Shown here in pieces: positions 55,151-64,000 of a stretch of 64,000 nt of DNA. Where the stretch lies: the NCBI GenBank assembly GCA_002170165.1, contig NHFY01000062.1:1-64000 (forward strand), read 5' to 3'. This DNA comes from Flavobacteriales bacterium TMED123 (lineage in GTDB: Bacteria > Bacteroidota > Bacteroidia > Flavobacteriales > BACL11). Made by a program: the position numbers and the translations under genes. How positions within the stretch are numbered: the stretch's first letter is position 1; every line of letters starts with the position of its first letter. Under the pieces are notes generated by a model. That model had not been told where the DNA came from. It ran no database searches and saw nothing but the letters and a program-made list of their open reading frames with translations.

Positions 55151-56033
55151 GGCAGTATTGCTCAATGAAAGCGTGCAAGGGCTTAATATCAAGCCAAATG
55201 GTTTTTATGTGGATGTAACTTTTGGAGCTGGAGGTCATTCAAAAGCCATATTAGCACTTTTAGAATCTGGCAAGCTGTTTGCTTTCGATCAAGATACAGA
55301 TACAAGTAAAAATATTTTAGAACATCAAAACTTCAAATTGTTGAAAACCAATTTTCGAAACATTAAGAATTTTTTAAGGATTGAAGGAGTAAATAAAATT
55401 GATGGTTTGTTAGCAGATTTAGGCGTTTCATCTCACCAGTTTGATGTTGGTGAGAGGGGTTTTTCGACTCGCTTTGATGGACCGCTAGATATGCGTATGA
55501 ATCTTAATGCAGAATTAGATGCTAAGTATATTATTAACAATTATTCAGAAGAAAAATTAGCCAATCTGTTTTTTGAGTATGGAGAGATGAGAGCGTCTAG
55601 AAAAATTGCACGAGCTATTGTAGGTGTTAGAAAAAAAATACCAATTGAAACCACTAAACAACTGATTGAATGTGTAAAATATTTGCTGCCAGAAAGAAAG
55701 TTGAATCAATTTTTAGCAAAGATTTTTCAAGCAATTCGCATAGAGGTGAATGATGAAATAAATGCATTAAAACAAATGCTAAAAGCAACTACAGATTTGT
55801 TAGCAACAGGAGGAAGATTGTCGGTAATTTCTTACCACTCATTGGAGGATAGAGTGGTGAAAAACCTAATAAAGAAAGGAAATGTAGAAGGGGAATTACA
55901 AAAAGATTTTTATGGGAATCAAAAGAAAAGTTTTAAGGAAATCAGCAAAAAAGTAATTGTTCCATCCGATCAAGATATAAAAGAAAATCCAAGAGCAAGA
56001 AGTGCAAGGTTAAGAATAGCAGAGAAATTATAA
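55140..56033 (+). CDS. rsmH: 16S rRNA (cytosine1402-N4)-methyltransferase
   Basis: 297 residues. MYHEAVLLNESVQGL is the conserved start, DVTFGAGGHSKAIL the SAM site, and LGVSSHQFDVGERGFS and VISYHSLEDRVVKN are further signatures. It methylates C1402 in the ribosomal P-site. It overlaps mraZ by eleven bases; ftsL follows after one base. Confidence 0.96.
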   Translation: MYHEAVLLNESVQGLNIKPNGFYVDVTFGAGGHSKAILALLESGKLFAFDQDTDTSKNILEHQNFKLLKTNFRNIKNFLRIEGVNKIDGLLADLGVSSHQFDVGERGFSTRFDGPLDMRMNLNAELDAKYIINNYSEEKLANLFFEYGEMRASRKIARAIVGVRKKIPIETTKQLIECVKYLLPERKLNQFLAKIFQAIRIEVNDEINALKQMLKATTDLLATGGRLSVISYHSLEDRVVKNLIKKGNVEGELQKDFYGNQKKSFKEISKKVIVPSDQDIKENPRARSARLRIAEKL

Positions 56034-56034
56034 A

Positions 56035-56364
56035 ATGAGAAAAATAAAAAAACAGGAACCGCATTTAATTCTAGAAATTTTTAAAGGAGACTTTCTCTCT
56101 AAAAAAGAAAATCAACAACAACTTCCCTTTTTCTTATTTGTAGGGCTTTTAATTGCACTCAATATCTCCTTGTATTATAATGCTGAGCAATTAGCCAAAA
56201 ACATAAGTAAGGCAGAAAAAGAATTGTACGAACTCAGGGTAGAGTACATTACTACAAAATCTGAGCTGATGGACAAGCATAAACGCTCCACTATCGAAAA
56301 TGCAGTAAAAAGAATGGGTTTGCAATCCTCTACAATTGCTCCTTTAATTATTGAAAAGAACTGA
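56035..56364 (+). CDS. FtsL-like division protein
   Basis: 109 residues. One membrane helix at about 34-50 (FFLFVGLLIALNISLYY), then a coiled-coil stretch (about 55-85) and the end NAVKRMGLQSSTIAPLIIEKN. Size, topology and place between rsmH and ftsI are those of FtsL; primary sequence is divergent as usual for this family. It would link the FtsQBL complex with FtsWI. Confidence 0.85.
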   Translation: MRKIKKQEPHLILEIFKGDFLSKKENQQQLPFFLFVGLLIALNISLYYNAEQLAKNISKAEKELYELRVEYITTKSELMDKHKRSTIENAVKRMGLQSSTIAPLIIEKN

Positions 56365-58448
56365 TGAGAAAACGAAAAGCGAATACAAACTGGCGATTGA
56401 TTTTTCTTTATTTCTGTATGAGTTTATTTGCGTTAATTATTCTTTCACAAGTATTTGTTATTCAACAATTGAAAGATGTTTTCAGTCAAAATCAGCCTGA
56501 GTTTATTAAAGTACAGGCGCCAAGAGGAAATATCTTTTCAGACGATGGAAGTTTGTTGGCTATATCCATGCCGCTTTATGATGTGCATATAGATTTCAAA
56601 ACTATTCAAACTGACACTTTTCAAAAATATATCTCAGGACTTTCAAGCCAGTTAGCAACATTTTTTGATAACAAAACAGCATTAGAATATGAGTTGATGT
56701 TCCGCAATCAGAAAAAAAAGAAAAGCCAATATTTTCTTCTTAAAAAGAACGCAACTTATAATGAAATAAAACAGCTAAAGTCTTTCCCATTATTTAAAAA
56801 AGGCCAAAATCAAGGTGGTTTGATTTGTGAAAGAAAAGAAAATAGAGAAAAACCATTCAAATTGCTAGCAAAACGAACAATTGGCTATGAGAGGGAAGAT
56901 ATCAAGCCAATAGGTATTGAAGGCGCATATAATCAAACGCTAAAAGGAAAGGATGGAAAAAAGTTGGTGCAAAGAATTTCGAAAAAAGATTTTTTGCCAA
57001 TAAATTCATCTGCAAATGTATTACCAAAAGCTGGTGATGATGTGATTAGCACCATCAATATTGATTTGCAAGATGTAGCAGAACAAGCATTAAAAAACAC
57101 GCTTGAGAAACATAAAGCAGATTTCGGATGTGTAGCAGTAATGAAGGTAACAACAGGTGCCATTAAAGCTATTGCAAACTTGAAAAGAACAGAAGAAGGG
57201 TTTTTCAAAGAAAGCTATAATTATATGATTGGTCAGCATGTTGAACCTGGTTCTACTTTCAAGTTAGCTTCTGTTTTAGCAGGATTGGAAGATGGAGCTT
57301 TTAAACTATCCGATAGTGTAGATACAGAGAATGGTAGATATAAGTTCTACGATAGAGTTATGGTTGATTCCAGGAAGGGAGGTTATGGAAAAATCACAAT
57401 TGGAGAAGCCTTTGTTGAGTCATCAAATGTTGGTATTTCTAAAGTAATCAATCAGGCTTATGCTAAACAATCAGAGAAATTTGTAGACAGATTATTTAAG
57501 CTTCAACTCAATACTCCATTGAATATTGAAATTCCAGCTCCAGATAATCCAAGGATAAAAACACCAAAAGATTCAGATTGGTCTGGGACAACTTTGCCTT
57601 GGATGTCTATTGGCTATGAGGTGAGTCTCACTCCATTACATATCCTTACCTTTTATAATGCTATTGCAAATAATGGAAAAATGCTAAAACCATATTTTGT
57701 AGAGGGGATAAAAAGAAATGGAAAATTCATTGAACAAAACAAAATAGAAATCATCAATCCTTCCATTTGTGCAAAAAGCAATATTGAGCAGATTGTACCA
57801 CTAATGATTGATGTAGTAGAAAAGGGTACAGCAACCAATATAAGAAGTAAACAGTATAAAATTGCTGGAAAAACAGGAACCTCACAATTAAAATATTGGG
57901 AAAGAAAAGAAGGGCAAGAAATAAGCTATCAAGCTTCTTTTGCAGGTTTTTTTCCAGCAGAAGATCCGAAATACTCTTGTATAGTATTGGTGAATAATCC
58001 GAAAGAGAATGGTTTTTATGGAGGTGTTGTTGCAGCCCCTGTCTTTAAAGAAATTGCAGATAAAGTTTTTGCGTCTGATTTGGATTTACATCACCCCTAT
58101 TCCAATAGTAAAAGCCTGACAGTACCTTACACTAAAAACGGAGCTAAAGAAGATGTGCAATATGTGTTGAATGAATTGCAACTTCCTTATTATGCAGAAA
58201 ATGCCAATTGGATAATAGCTAATACCAAGGGGGATAAAGTAGTATTAAATACAAGAAAGATTGAGCAAGATTTAAAAAATGGCTACATGCCAAACTTGAA
58301 AGGCATGGGCATACAAGACGTGCTTTTTCTTTTAGAAAATAGTGGATTAAAAGTCCATTTTTCAGGTAAAGGTGCAATAAAAAGCCAAAGCTTAAAGAAG
58401 GGAGAACGATTTCAAAATGGAAATAAAATTATTTTAGAGCTGGCATGA
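56364..58448 (+). CDS. ftsI: Division transpeptidase FtsI (PBP3) with PASTA domain
   Basis: 694 residues. One membrane anchor at about 15-35; pedestal domain; transpeptidase with SxxK at Ser297-Lys300 (GSTFK), SxN at Ser353-Asn355 and KTG at 503-505. A PASTA domain closes the protein (about 640-694, MPNLKGMGIQDVLFLLENSG). It cross-links septal peptidoglycan. murE overlaps its stop by four bases. Confidence 0.94.
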   Translation: MRKRKANTNWRLIFLYFCMSLFALIILSQVFVIQQLKDVFSQNQPEFIKVQAPRGNIFSDDGSLLAISMPLYDVHIDFKTIQTDTFQKYISGLSSQLATFFDNKTALEYELMFRNQKKKKSQYFLLKKNATYNEIKQLKSFPLFKKGQNQGGLICERKENREKPFKLLAKRTIGYEREDIKPIGIEGAYNQTLKGKDGKKLVQRISKKDFLPINSSANVLPKAGDDVISTINIDLQDVAEQALKNTLEKHKADFGCVAVMKVTTGAIKAIANLKRTEEGFFKESYNYMIGQHVEPGSTFKLASVLAGLEDGAFKLSDSVDTENGRYKFYDRVMVDSRKGGYGKITIGEAFVESSNVGISKVINQAYAKQSEKFVDRLFKLQLNTPLNIEIPAPDNPRIKTPKDSDWSGTTLPWMSIGYEVSLTPLHILTFYNAIANNGKMLKPYFVEGIKRNGKFIEQNKIEIINPSICAKSNIEQIVPLMIDVVEKGTATNIRSKQYKIAGKTGTSQLKYWERKEGQEISYQASFAGFFPAEDPKYSCIVLVNNPKENGFYGGVVAAPVFKEIADKVFASDLDLHHPYSNSKSLTVPYTKNGAKEDVQYVLNELQLPYYAENANWIIANTKGDKVVLNTRKIEQDLKNGYMPNLKGMGIQDVLFLLENSGLKVHFSGKGAIKSQSLKKGERFQNGNKIILELA

Positions 58449-59908
58449 AATCCTTAAAAGATATATTATATAAAGTAGAAATTTTATCTGTAATAGGAAC
58501 AACTGACATCTCAATTTCTACGGTTTGTTTTGATTCAAGAAAAGCAGAAAAACAAAGTCTTTTTATTGCTATAAAAGGGACACAAACAGATGGAAACAGA
58601 TTTGTTCAAGAGGTAATAAAAAGTGGAGCAATCGCAATTGTAAGTGAACGAAAACCAGTAAATACAATTGATGGGGTTAGCTATATTGTTGTTAAAAATG
58701 CGGCAAAAGCACTAGCGGTAATTGCAGCTAATTTTTACAATAATCCTTCTGAAAAAATCAAGCTTATAGGTGTTACTGGTACAAACGGGAAAACAACAAT
58801 TGTTTCCCTTTTATACGATTTGTGTTTACAGCTGAAAAATAAAGTTGGTATGCTTTCAACGATTGAAAATAAAATTAACAATCAACTAATGGAAAGTACA
58901 CATACTACTGGAGATTCTTTGCAGATTAACCAACTTTTATCCAAAATGTTGGATAGTGGTTGTAAGTATTGTTTTATGGAAGTGAGTTCGCATGCAATAG
59001 ATCAGTATAGGGTAGAAGCGCTTGCTTTTGACATCATGATTTTTACTAATATCTCACATGATCATCTCGATTATCACAAAACTTTCAATCAGTATATCAG
59101 TGCTAAAAAGAAGGTGTTCGATAACTTAAATACTAAAGCTATTGCATTAGTGAATAATGATGATAAGCATGCATTGGACATGCTTAAAGACACCAAAGCC
59201 AAGAAGCTGACTTACTCTTTGAAATCCATGTCCAATTATAAATGTAAGATTATGGAAAACCGCTTTGATGGGACCTTATTAAGCATCAATAATTATGATG
59301 TTTGGAGCAAACTAATTGGGGAATTTAATACCTATAATCTTTTGGCGGTTTATGCTGTAGGTAATTTATTGGCTATTGAAGAAGATAAATTATTGGAAGG
59401 AATAAGTCTTCTAGAATCAGCAGAGGGAAGATTCCAAACCATAAGAAGTACTGATGGTATCACAGCTATTGTAGATTATGCACACACTCCTGATGCATTG
59501 CGAAATGTTTTAAGCACAATCAACAAAATTCGTACAGGAAACGAAAAGTTAATCACTGTTGTAGGTTGTGGGGGAGATAGGGATGCGAAAAAACGATCAA
59601 AAATGGCAGCAATCGCTTCTAATTTGAGTTCTCAGGTTGTTATTACTTCTGATAATCCAAGATCGGAAGATCCTGATCAAATCATTAAAGAAATGACAGC
59701 TGAGTTAGATCCAATTCAAAAGAAAAAGTGTTTGGAAATTACCGACAGAAAGCAAGCGATCAAAACAGCTTCTACACTAGCAAATAAAGATGATATTATT
59801 TTAATTGCAGGAAAAGGACACGAAAAACACCAAGAAATAAAGGGCGTTAAATATCCTTTTGATGATATGCAAGAAATTAAACAATGCTTAAACTTAATCA
59901 AGAACTAA
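58445..59908 (+). CDS. murE: UDP-MurNAc-tripeptide synthetase MurE (meso-DAP adding)
   Basis: 487 residues. [10 protein letters not shown] is the ATP loop, [13 protein letters not shown] the central ligase motif, and [10 protein letters not shown] contains DNPR, the motif that recognises meso-diaminopimelate rather than lysine. It adds the third residue of the stem peptide. Its stop shares bases with the mraY ATG. Confidence 0.95.
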   Translation: MKSLKDILYKVEILSVIGTTDISISTVCFDSRKAEKQSLFIAIKGTQTDGNRFVQEVIKSGAIAIVSERKPVNTIDGVSYIVVKNAAKALAVIAANFYNNPSEKIKLIGVTGTNGKTTIVSLLYDLCLQLKNKVGMLSTIENKINNQLMESTHTTGDSLQINQLLSKMLDSGCKYCFMEVSSHAIDQYRVEALAFDIMIFTNISHDHLDYHKTFNQYISAKKKVFDNLNTKAIALVNNDDKHALDMLKDTKAKKLTYSLKSMSNYKCKIMENRFDGTLLSINNYDVWSKLIGEFNTYNLLAVYAVGNLLAIEEDKLLEGISLLESAEGRFQTIRSTDGITAIVDYAHTPDALRNVLSTINKIRTGNEKLITVVGCGGDRDAKKRSKMAAIASNLSSQVVITSDNPRSEDPDQIIKEMTAELDPIQKKKCLEITDRKQAIKTASTLANKDDIILIAGKGHEKHQEIKGVKYPFDDMQEIKQCLNLIKN

Positions 59909-61146
59909 TGCTATATTATTTATTCGAATATCTACAAGAAGCTTATAATTTTACTGGAGCAGGTGTGTTCCAATACATTTCTTTCAGATCTGCCATGGCA
60001 GTTATTACTTCCCTTTTGGTGTCCATGGTTTTTGGCGGCAGAATAATAAATTTGATAAGAAAAAAGCAAATTGGAGAACAAGTAAGAGCACTTGGATTAG
60101 AGGGAGAGGAGCAAAAGAAAGGAACCCCAACTATGGGCGGACTCATCATGCTTGCTGCTATTCTTATTCCAACTCTTCTTTTTACAAAGCTGGAAAATAT
60201 TTATATCATCATTATGATTATTTCTACAGTTTGGCTTGGAGCTATAGGATTTATAGATGACTATATTAAAGTGTATAAAAAAGACAAAGAAGGGCTTGCA
60301 GGAAGATTCAAAATATTAGGGCAAGTAGGCTTAGGTATTATTGTTGGATTAATAATGATTTTCAGCTCTGATATAGTGGTTAAAGAACAAATGGCAGAAA
60401 AGCAAATTTTTGAAAGTCATCAGACTTCCTTATCTGAAGAGTTTGGCTTTGAAAAAGAGGCAAAGAAATCTGCTAAAACCACCATACCTTTTGTTAAAAA
60501 TAATGCCTTTGATTATAAAGTGCTAACCAATTGGATGGGTGCTATGGCGCCAATTGCATCTTTATTATTGTTTGTGCTTATAGTTATTTTAATTGTGACA
60601 GCAGTGTCAAATGGCGCAAATATGACAGATGGATTAGACGGTTTAGCAACAGGAACTTCTGCTATTATTGGCGCTACGATTGCTGTATTTGCCTATGTGT
60701 CGGGAAACATTATGGCTGCTGATTATCTAAATATTATGTATATCCCAAACACTGGAGAGCTGGTGATCTTTATGGCATCATTTGTGGGCGCTTGTGTAGG
60801 TTTTCTATGGTACAATTCTTATCCAGCACAGGTCTTTATGGGCGATACGGGAAGTTTGTCGCTAGGCGGCATAATTGCAGTAGCTGCAATCCTAATTCGA
60901 AAGGAATTGTTAATCCCAATTTTATGCGGAGTATTCCTGATTGAGAACCTGTCCGTAATCATGCAAGTAGGATATTTCAAATACACCAAAAAGAAATATG
61001 GGGAAGGGAAAAGAATATTCAAGATGGCACCATTGCATCATCATTTTCAAAAGTTAGGATATCATGAAAGCAAGATTGTTACAAGATTTTGGATAGTAGG
61101 CATTATGTTGGCAATACTCACTATTGTAACCTTAAAATTACGATAG
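59908..61146 (+). CDS. mraY: Phospho-MurNAc-pentapeptide transferase MraY
   Basis: 412 residues from ATG at 59908 ([10 protein letters not shown]), coupled to the murE stop (TAATG). About ten membrane segments; catalytic acidic motifs IGFIDDYIK and [12 protein letters not shown] and the HHHFQ motif are present. A longer loop of about 45 residues (around 155-200) is common in Bacteroidota. It makes lipid I. murD follows after one base. Confidence 0.96.
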   Translation: MLYYLFEYLQEAYNFTGAGVFQYISFRSAMAVITSLLVSMVFGGRIINLIRKKQIGEQVRALGLEGEEQKKGTPTMGGLIMLAAILIPTLLFTKLENIYIIIMIISTVWLGAIGFIDDYIKVYKKDKEGLAGRFKILGQVGLGIIVGLIMIFSSDIVVKEQMAEKQIFESHQTSLSEEFGFEKEAKKSAKTTIPFVKNNAFDYKVLTNWMGAMAPIASLLLFVLIVILIVTAVSNGANMTDGLDGLATGTSAIIGATIAVFAYVSGNIMAADYLNIMYIPNTGELVIFMASFVGACVGFLWYNSYPAQVFMGDTGSLSLGGIIAVAAILIRKELLIPILCGVFLIENLSVIMQVGYFKYTKKKYGEGKRIFKMAPLHHHFQKLGYHESKIVTRFWIVGIMLAILTIVTLKLR

Positions 61147-61147
61147 G

Positions 61148-62473
61148 ATGGGACAAAAAATTGCAGTTTTAGGAGCAGGAGAAAGTGGGATAGGAGCTGC
61201 TTTATTGGCCAAAAAAAAAGGTATAGAAGCTTTTGTTTCTGACAGTGGTAGCATTAAAAATAAAGACAAAGAAGTTCTTTCAAATCATGAGATAAAATGG
61301 GAGGAGGGCAAGCATTCTTTGGAAAAAATTCTATCAGCTGATGAGGTAGTAAAAAGCCCTGGTATTCCAGATGATAATGAGCTTATAGTATCAATAAAAT
61401 TACGTGGTAAAAGCGTGATTTCAGAAGTAGAATTTGCTTTCAGATACACTAAAGCAAAAGTACTCGCAATAACCGGTAGTAATGGCAAAACTACTACTAC
61501 TTTACTTCTAGGGCATATTCTAAAAAAAGCGGGTTTGGATGTGCTTGTTGCAGGAAATGTTGGTGTTGGTTTTGCTAAGGAAATTGCTGAAAGAGATTAC
61601 GATTATATCGTATTAGAATTAAGTAGTTTTCAGCTAGACGGCATTCAACAATTCAGGCCTAATGTAGCTATTGTTTTGAACATCACCCCGGATCATTTAG
61701 ATAGATATGAAAATGATTTCGAAAAATATGTTGCATCAAAATTGCGCATAACAAAGAATCAGCAAAAAGAAGATGTTTTAATCTACAATAAAGATGACCA
61801 TAAAATTGAAAACAGTATAACAACAAAGGCAAAAAAAATAGCTATCACTCTAAATAATCAATTAGATGTGGATGGAGCTGTTTATAAAAATAATGTAATT
61901 AATATTAACCTAAACAATAACACAATGACAATTCAAGAATTAGCGCTTCAAGGTAGGCATAACATTTACAACTCAATGGCGGCAGCAATAGCTTCCAGAA
62001 TTTTAGATGTTAAAAAAGATACTATTAGACAAAGTTTACTCGATTTTCAGAATATAGAACACAGGCTAGAACATGTCCTTACTGTACATGGAATTGACTT
62101 TATAAACGATTCAAAAGCAACCAATGTAAATGCGAGTTGGTATGCGCTTGAAAGTATGACAAAGCCTGTAATTTGGATTGTAGGAGGTGTGGATAAAGGC
62201 AATAATTACGAGGAACTTCAAGAGATTGTAAAAGAAAGGGTAAAAGCCATAGTTTTTTTGGGAGATTCTCCTAAAAAAATCCAACGATACTTCAAAAAAA
62301 TGGTAGGTAAAATTGAAATAGCAAGCAGTATGGAAGAAGCAGTAAGAACTGCTTACAAATTAGGTGTAAAGGGGGATGCGGTTTTGCTGTCGCCAACTTG
62401 TGCGAGTTTTGATTTGTTCAAGAATTTTGAAGACAGAGGACAAGCATTCAAAAATCAGGTGAGAAAATTATAA
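61148..62473 (+). CDS. murD: UDP-MurNAc-alanine:D-glutamate ligase
   Basis: 441 residues. The N-terminal Rossmann start KIAVLGAGESG, the ATP loop ITGSNGKTTTT, NITPDHLDRYE and VGGVDKGNNYEEL are MurD signatures. It adds D-glutamate, supplied by murI at 26.7 kb. The ftsW TTG start follows directly after the stop. Confidence 0.96.
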   Translation: MGQKIAVLGAGESGIGAALLAKKKGIEAFVSDSGSIKNKDKEVLSNHEIKWEEGKHSLEKILSADEVVKSPGIPDDNELIVSIKLRGKSVISEVEFAFRYTKAKVLAITGSNGKTTTTLLLGHILKKAGLDVLVAGNVGVGFAKEIAERDYDYIVLELSSFQLDGIQQFRPNVAIVLNITPDHLDRYENDFEKYVASKLRITKNQQKEDVLIYNKDDHKIENSITTKAKKIAITLNNQLDVDGAVYKNNVININLNNNTMTIQELALQGRHNIYNSMAAAIASRILDVKKDTIRQSLLDFQNIEHRLEHVLTVHGIDFINDSKATNVNASWYALESMTKPVIWIVGGVDKGNNYEELQEIVKERVKAIVFLGDSPKKIQRYFKKMVGKIEIASSMEEAVRTAYKLGVKGDAVLLSPTCASFDLFKNFEDRGQAFKNQVRKL

Positions 62474-63607
62474 TTGGAGTTTTTACTTAGAAATATCAAG
62501 TTAGAGGGAGATAGAACCATTTGGGTAGTCGTATTCTTCTTATGTCTTTTTTCTGTACTTATTGTTTATTCAACAGCAGGAATATCTGAAATTTTCAAAC
62601 ATCTTATTCGTTTAGCATTAGGTTTGGGATGTATGTATTTTGTACATCAATTGAAGTTTAAATATTTTTCTCGTATAGGCGTCTTGGGTTTTTATGTAAG
62701 TATCATTTTACTGATTTTTGTTTTGTTTTTTGGGGTTACTATTAATGATGCTTCAAGGTGGATTGATATCGCTGGCCAAAGGTTTCAGCCATCTGATATA
62801 GCAAAGCTAGCTATTATACTTTTTGCGGCTAGGCAAATCAGTAAGCAAAGGGATTTTTTAGATGAATTTAAAGGTGTTATTTGGTATGTTGTGGCTCCAA
62901 TTGTCATTATCTGTGCGTTAATTCTTCCTGCTGATTTTTCCACTTCTGCACTTGTATTTATTAATGGCCTAGTGCTTTTGTTTATTGCAAAAATAAATTT
63001 GAGATATATTTTCGGCATTGTTGGGATAGCCATTTTTGGTGCTTTGATGTTGTACGGAACAGCTAAGTATTTGTCGGTTATGAATGAAATAATGCCCCGA
63101 TCAGCCACTTGGGTTAGTAGAATTGATGGTTTTTTCACTCCATCTGAGAATCACACACTAAATGAGGGTTATCAATCTAATCAAGGTAAGATAGCTATTC
63201 ATAAAGGAGGGCTTTTTGGAGTTGGTCCAGGAAAAAGTGTACAAAGACATTTTGTGTATGCTTCATATACAGATTTCATTTATGCGATAATGATTGAAGA
63301 GTATGGTTTAGTGTTTGGCGCATTCTTTCCTATCTTTTTGTACATGATTCTTTTTTATAGAGCAGTAAAAATCACCAATAAAACACAGAGCTATTTTGGA
63401 GGATTAATTGCATCAGGATTGGCATTTTCATTGGTTTTTCAAGCTATGATAAATATGGCAGTTGCTGTAGGTATATTACCTGTTACTGGACAAACGCTAC
63501 CACTAATAAGTATGGGTGGAACTTCTATACTTTTTACCTCTATCACAATTGGCATTATTTTAAGCGTAAGTAGAGATTCAACAGATAGGAATTATGCAAC
63601 AGCTTAA
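62474..63607 (+). CDS. ftsW: Division glycosyltransferase FtsW
   Basis: 377 residues with ten membrane segments. [17 protein letters not shown] (the conserved acidic/lysine segment), GPGKSVQR and [10 protein letters not shown] are SEDS signatures. It polymerises lipid II with FtsI. Start TTG at 62474 immediately follows the murD stop; the lead [14 protein letters not shown] resembles the flavobacterial FtsW N terminus, and no closer ATG keeps the first helix. Its end overlaps murG by 14 bases. Confidence 0.94.
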   Translation: MEFLLRNIKLEGDRTIWVVVFFLCLFSVLIVYSTAGISEIFKHLIRLALGLGCMYFVHQLKFKYFSRIGVLGFYVSIILLIFVLFFGVTINDASRWIDIAGQRFQPSDIAKLAIILFAARQISKQRDFLDEFKGVIWYVVAPIVIICALILPADFSTSALVFINGLVLLFIAKINLRYIFGIVGIAIFGALMLYGTAKYLSVMNEIMPRSATWVSRIDGFFTPSENHTLNEGYQSNQGKIAIHKGGLFGVGPGKSVQRHFVYASYTDFIYAIMIEEYGLVFGAFFPIFLYMILFYRAVKITNKTQSYFGGLIASGLAFSLVFQAMINMAVAVGILPVTGQTLPLISMGGTSILFTSITIGIILSVSRDSTDRNYATA

Positions 63608-64000
63608 AGTAATCATAAGTGGAGGAGGTACAGGAGGACATATTTTCCCTGCAGTTGCTATTGCCAAAGCGTTAGAGAATAAAGTAAGTGATATTGAGAT
63701 ATTATTTGTTGGGGCAAAAGGAAGAATGGAGATGACAAAAATTCCTGCAGAAGGTTATACAATAGAAGGGTTATGGATTAGTGGCTTGCAAAGAAGACTA
63801 AGCGTTAGTAATTTATCTTTTCCTTTCAAGTTAATCAGTAGTATGTACAAAGCTAGTCAGATAATTAAAAAATTCAAACCTGATATTGCAATAGGTACAG
63901 GAGGCTATGCTAGCGGTCCGCTTTTGTATATGGCAGCTAAAAATAACATTCCAACTTTGGTACAAGAGCAAAATTCCTATCCAGGAATTACAAATAAAAT
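63594..64000 (+). CDS. murG: MurG, lipid II synthase (partial, cut by window end)
   Basis: The first 135 residues of Mur[24 protein letters not shown] is the glycine-rich acceptor-side loop; [10 protein letters not shown] and [16 protein letters not shown], then [14 protein letters not shown], are intact. It adds GlcNAc to lipid I. Start ATG at 63594 lies inside ftsW. The 3' part is outside the window. Confidence 0.95.
   Translation, partial: MQQLKVIISGGGTGGHIFPAVAIAKALENKVSDIEILFVGAKGRMEMTKIPAEGYTIEGLWISGLQRRLSVSNLSFPFKLISSMYKASQIIKKFKPDIAIGTGGYASGPLLYMAAKNNIPTLVQEQNSYPGITNK

Overview
This window comes from an AT-rich Bacteroidota chromosome, most likely from the Flavobacteriia or a close relative. 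The evidence is the gliding genes gldB and gldC, a PorG-type barrel, an HU-CCDC81/SPOR protein, promoters of the TAnnTTTG type and the near absence of Shine-Dalgarno sequences. Peptidoglycan and LPS genes (bamA, skp/ompH, kdsB, heptosyltransferase, dcw cluster) show a diderm cell; the DNPR motif of MurE predicts meso-diaminopimelate in the wall.

Layout. 1-7.2 kb: the end of an unknown gene, a short secreted protein, tRNA-Ser(GGA), tatD, a GT9 transferase, a thioesterase, the HU/SPOR protein, kdsB and a TonB-dependent receptor. 7.2-9.9 kb: gdhA and kbl. 9.9-14.1 kb: ribosomal and translation genes rplM-rpsI-rpsB-tsf and pyrH-frr. 14.2-18.8 kb: an RND/MMPL exporter, rmlA, a polyprenyl synthase and a small unknown protein. 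18.8-26.1 kb: sucA-sucB converge on korB-korA, with a ferredoxin gene divergent from korA, so both known ways of oxidising 2-oxoglutarate lie side by side. 26.1-35.8 kb: nfu, murI and an outer-membrane biogenesis block (ompH-ompH, bamA, uppS, porG, nadK, a POTRA/barrel protein, a CBS protein). 35.9-40.3 kb: pdxJ, hydrolase, a LuxE-like/GNAT/MBL operon and a divergent lipoprotein. 40.4-47.8 kb: a phosphate regulon (porin, phoU, pstBAC, pstS, phoB, phoR). 47.8-54.5 kb: a glycosyltransferase, trmB, mrp, a NifU-like protein, nadE, gldB, gldC, engB and a hydrolase. 54.6-64 kb: the dcw cluster mraZ-rsmH-ftsL-ftsI-murE-mraY-murD-ftsW-murG, cut by the window end.

Genes are tightly packed: many 1-4 base overlaps, convergent pairs that overlap at their ends and few gaps. 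I see no prophage, CRISPR array, intact insertion sequence, toxin-antitoxin pair or defence island, and no clear new multi-gene system. The most useful observations are regulatory. An 11-base-period GTTAA direct repeat precedes both the porin and pstS at the same distance from the -7 box (a candidate Pho box). A 10-base-period GTGG triplet precedes mraZ. Several genes have the -7 box only 3-5 bases before the start codon, which predicts leaderless mRNAs. A divergent gene pair has overlapping starts and overlapping predicted 5' transcripts. The PorG and GldB/GldC genes suggest gliding or type IX secretion, but the rest of that machinery is outside the window.
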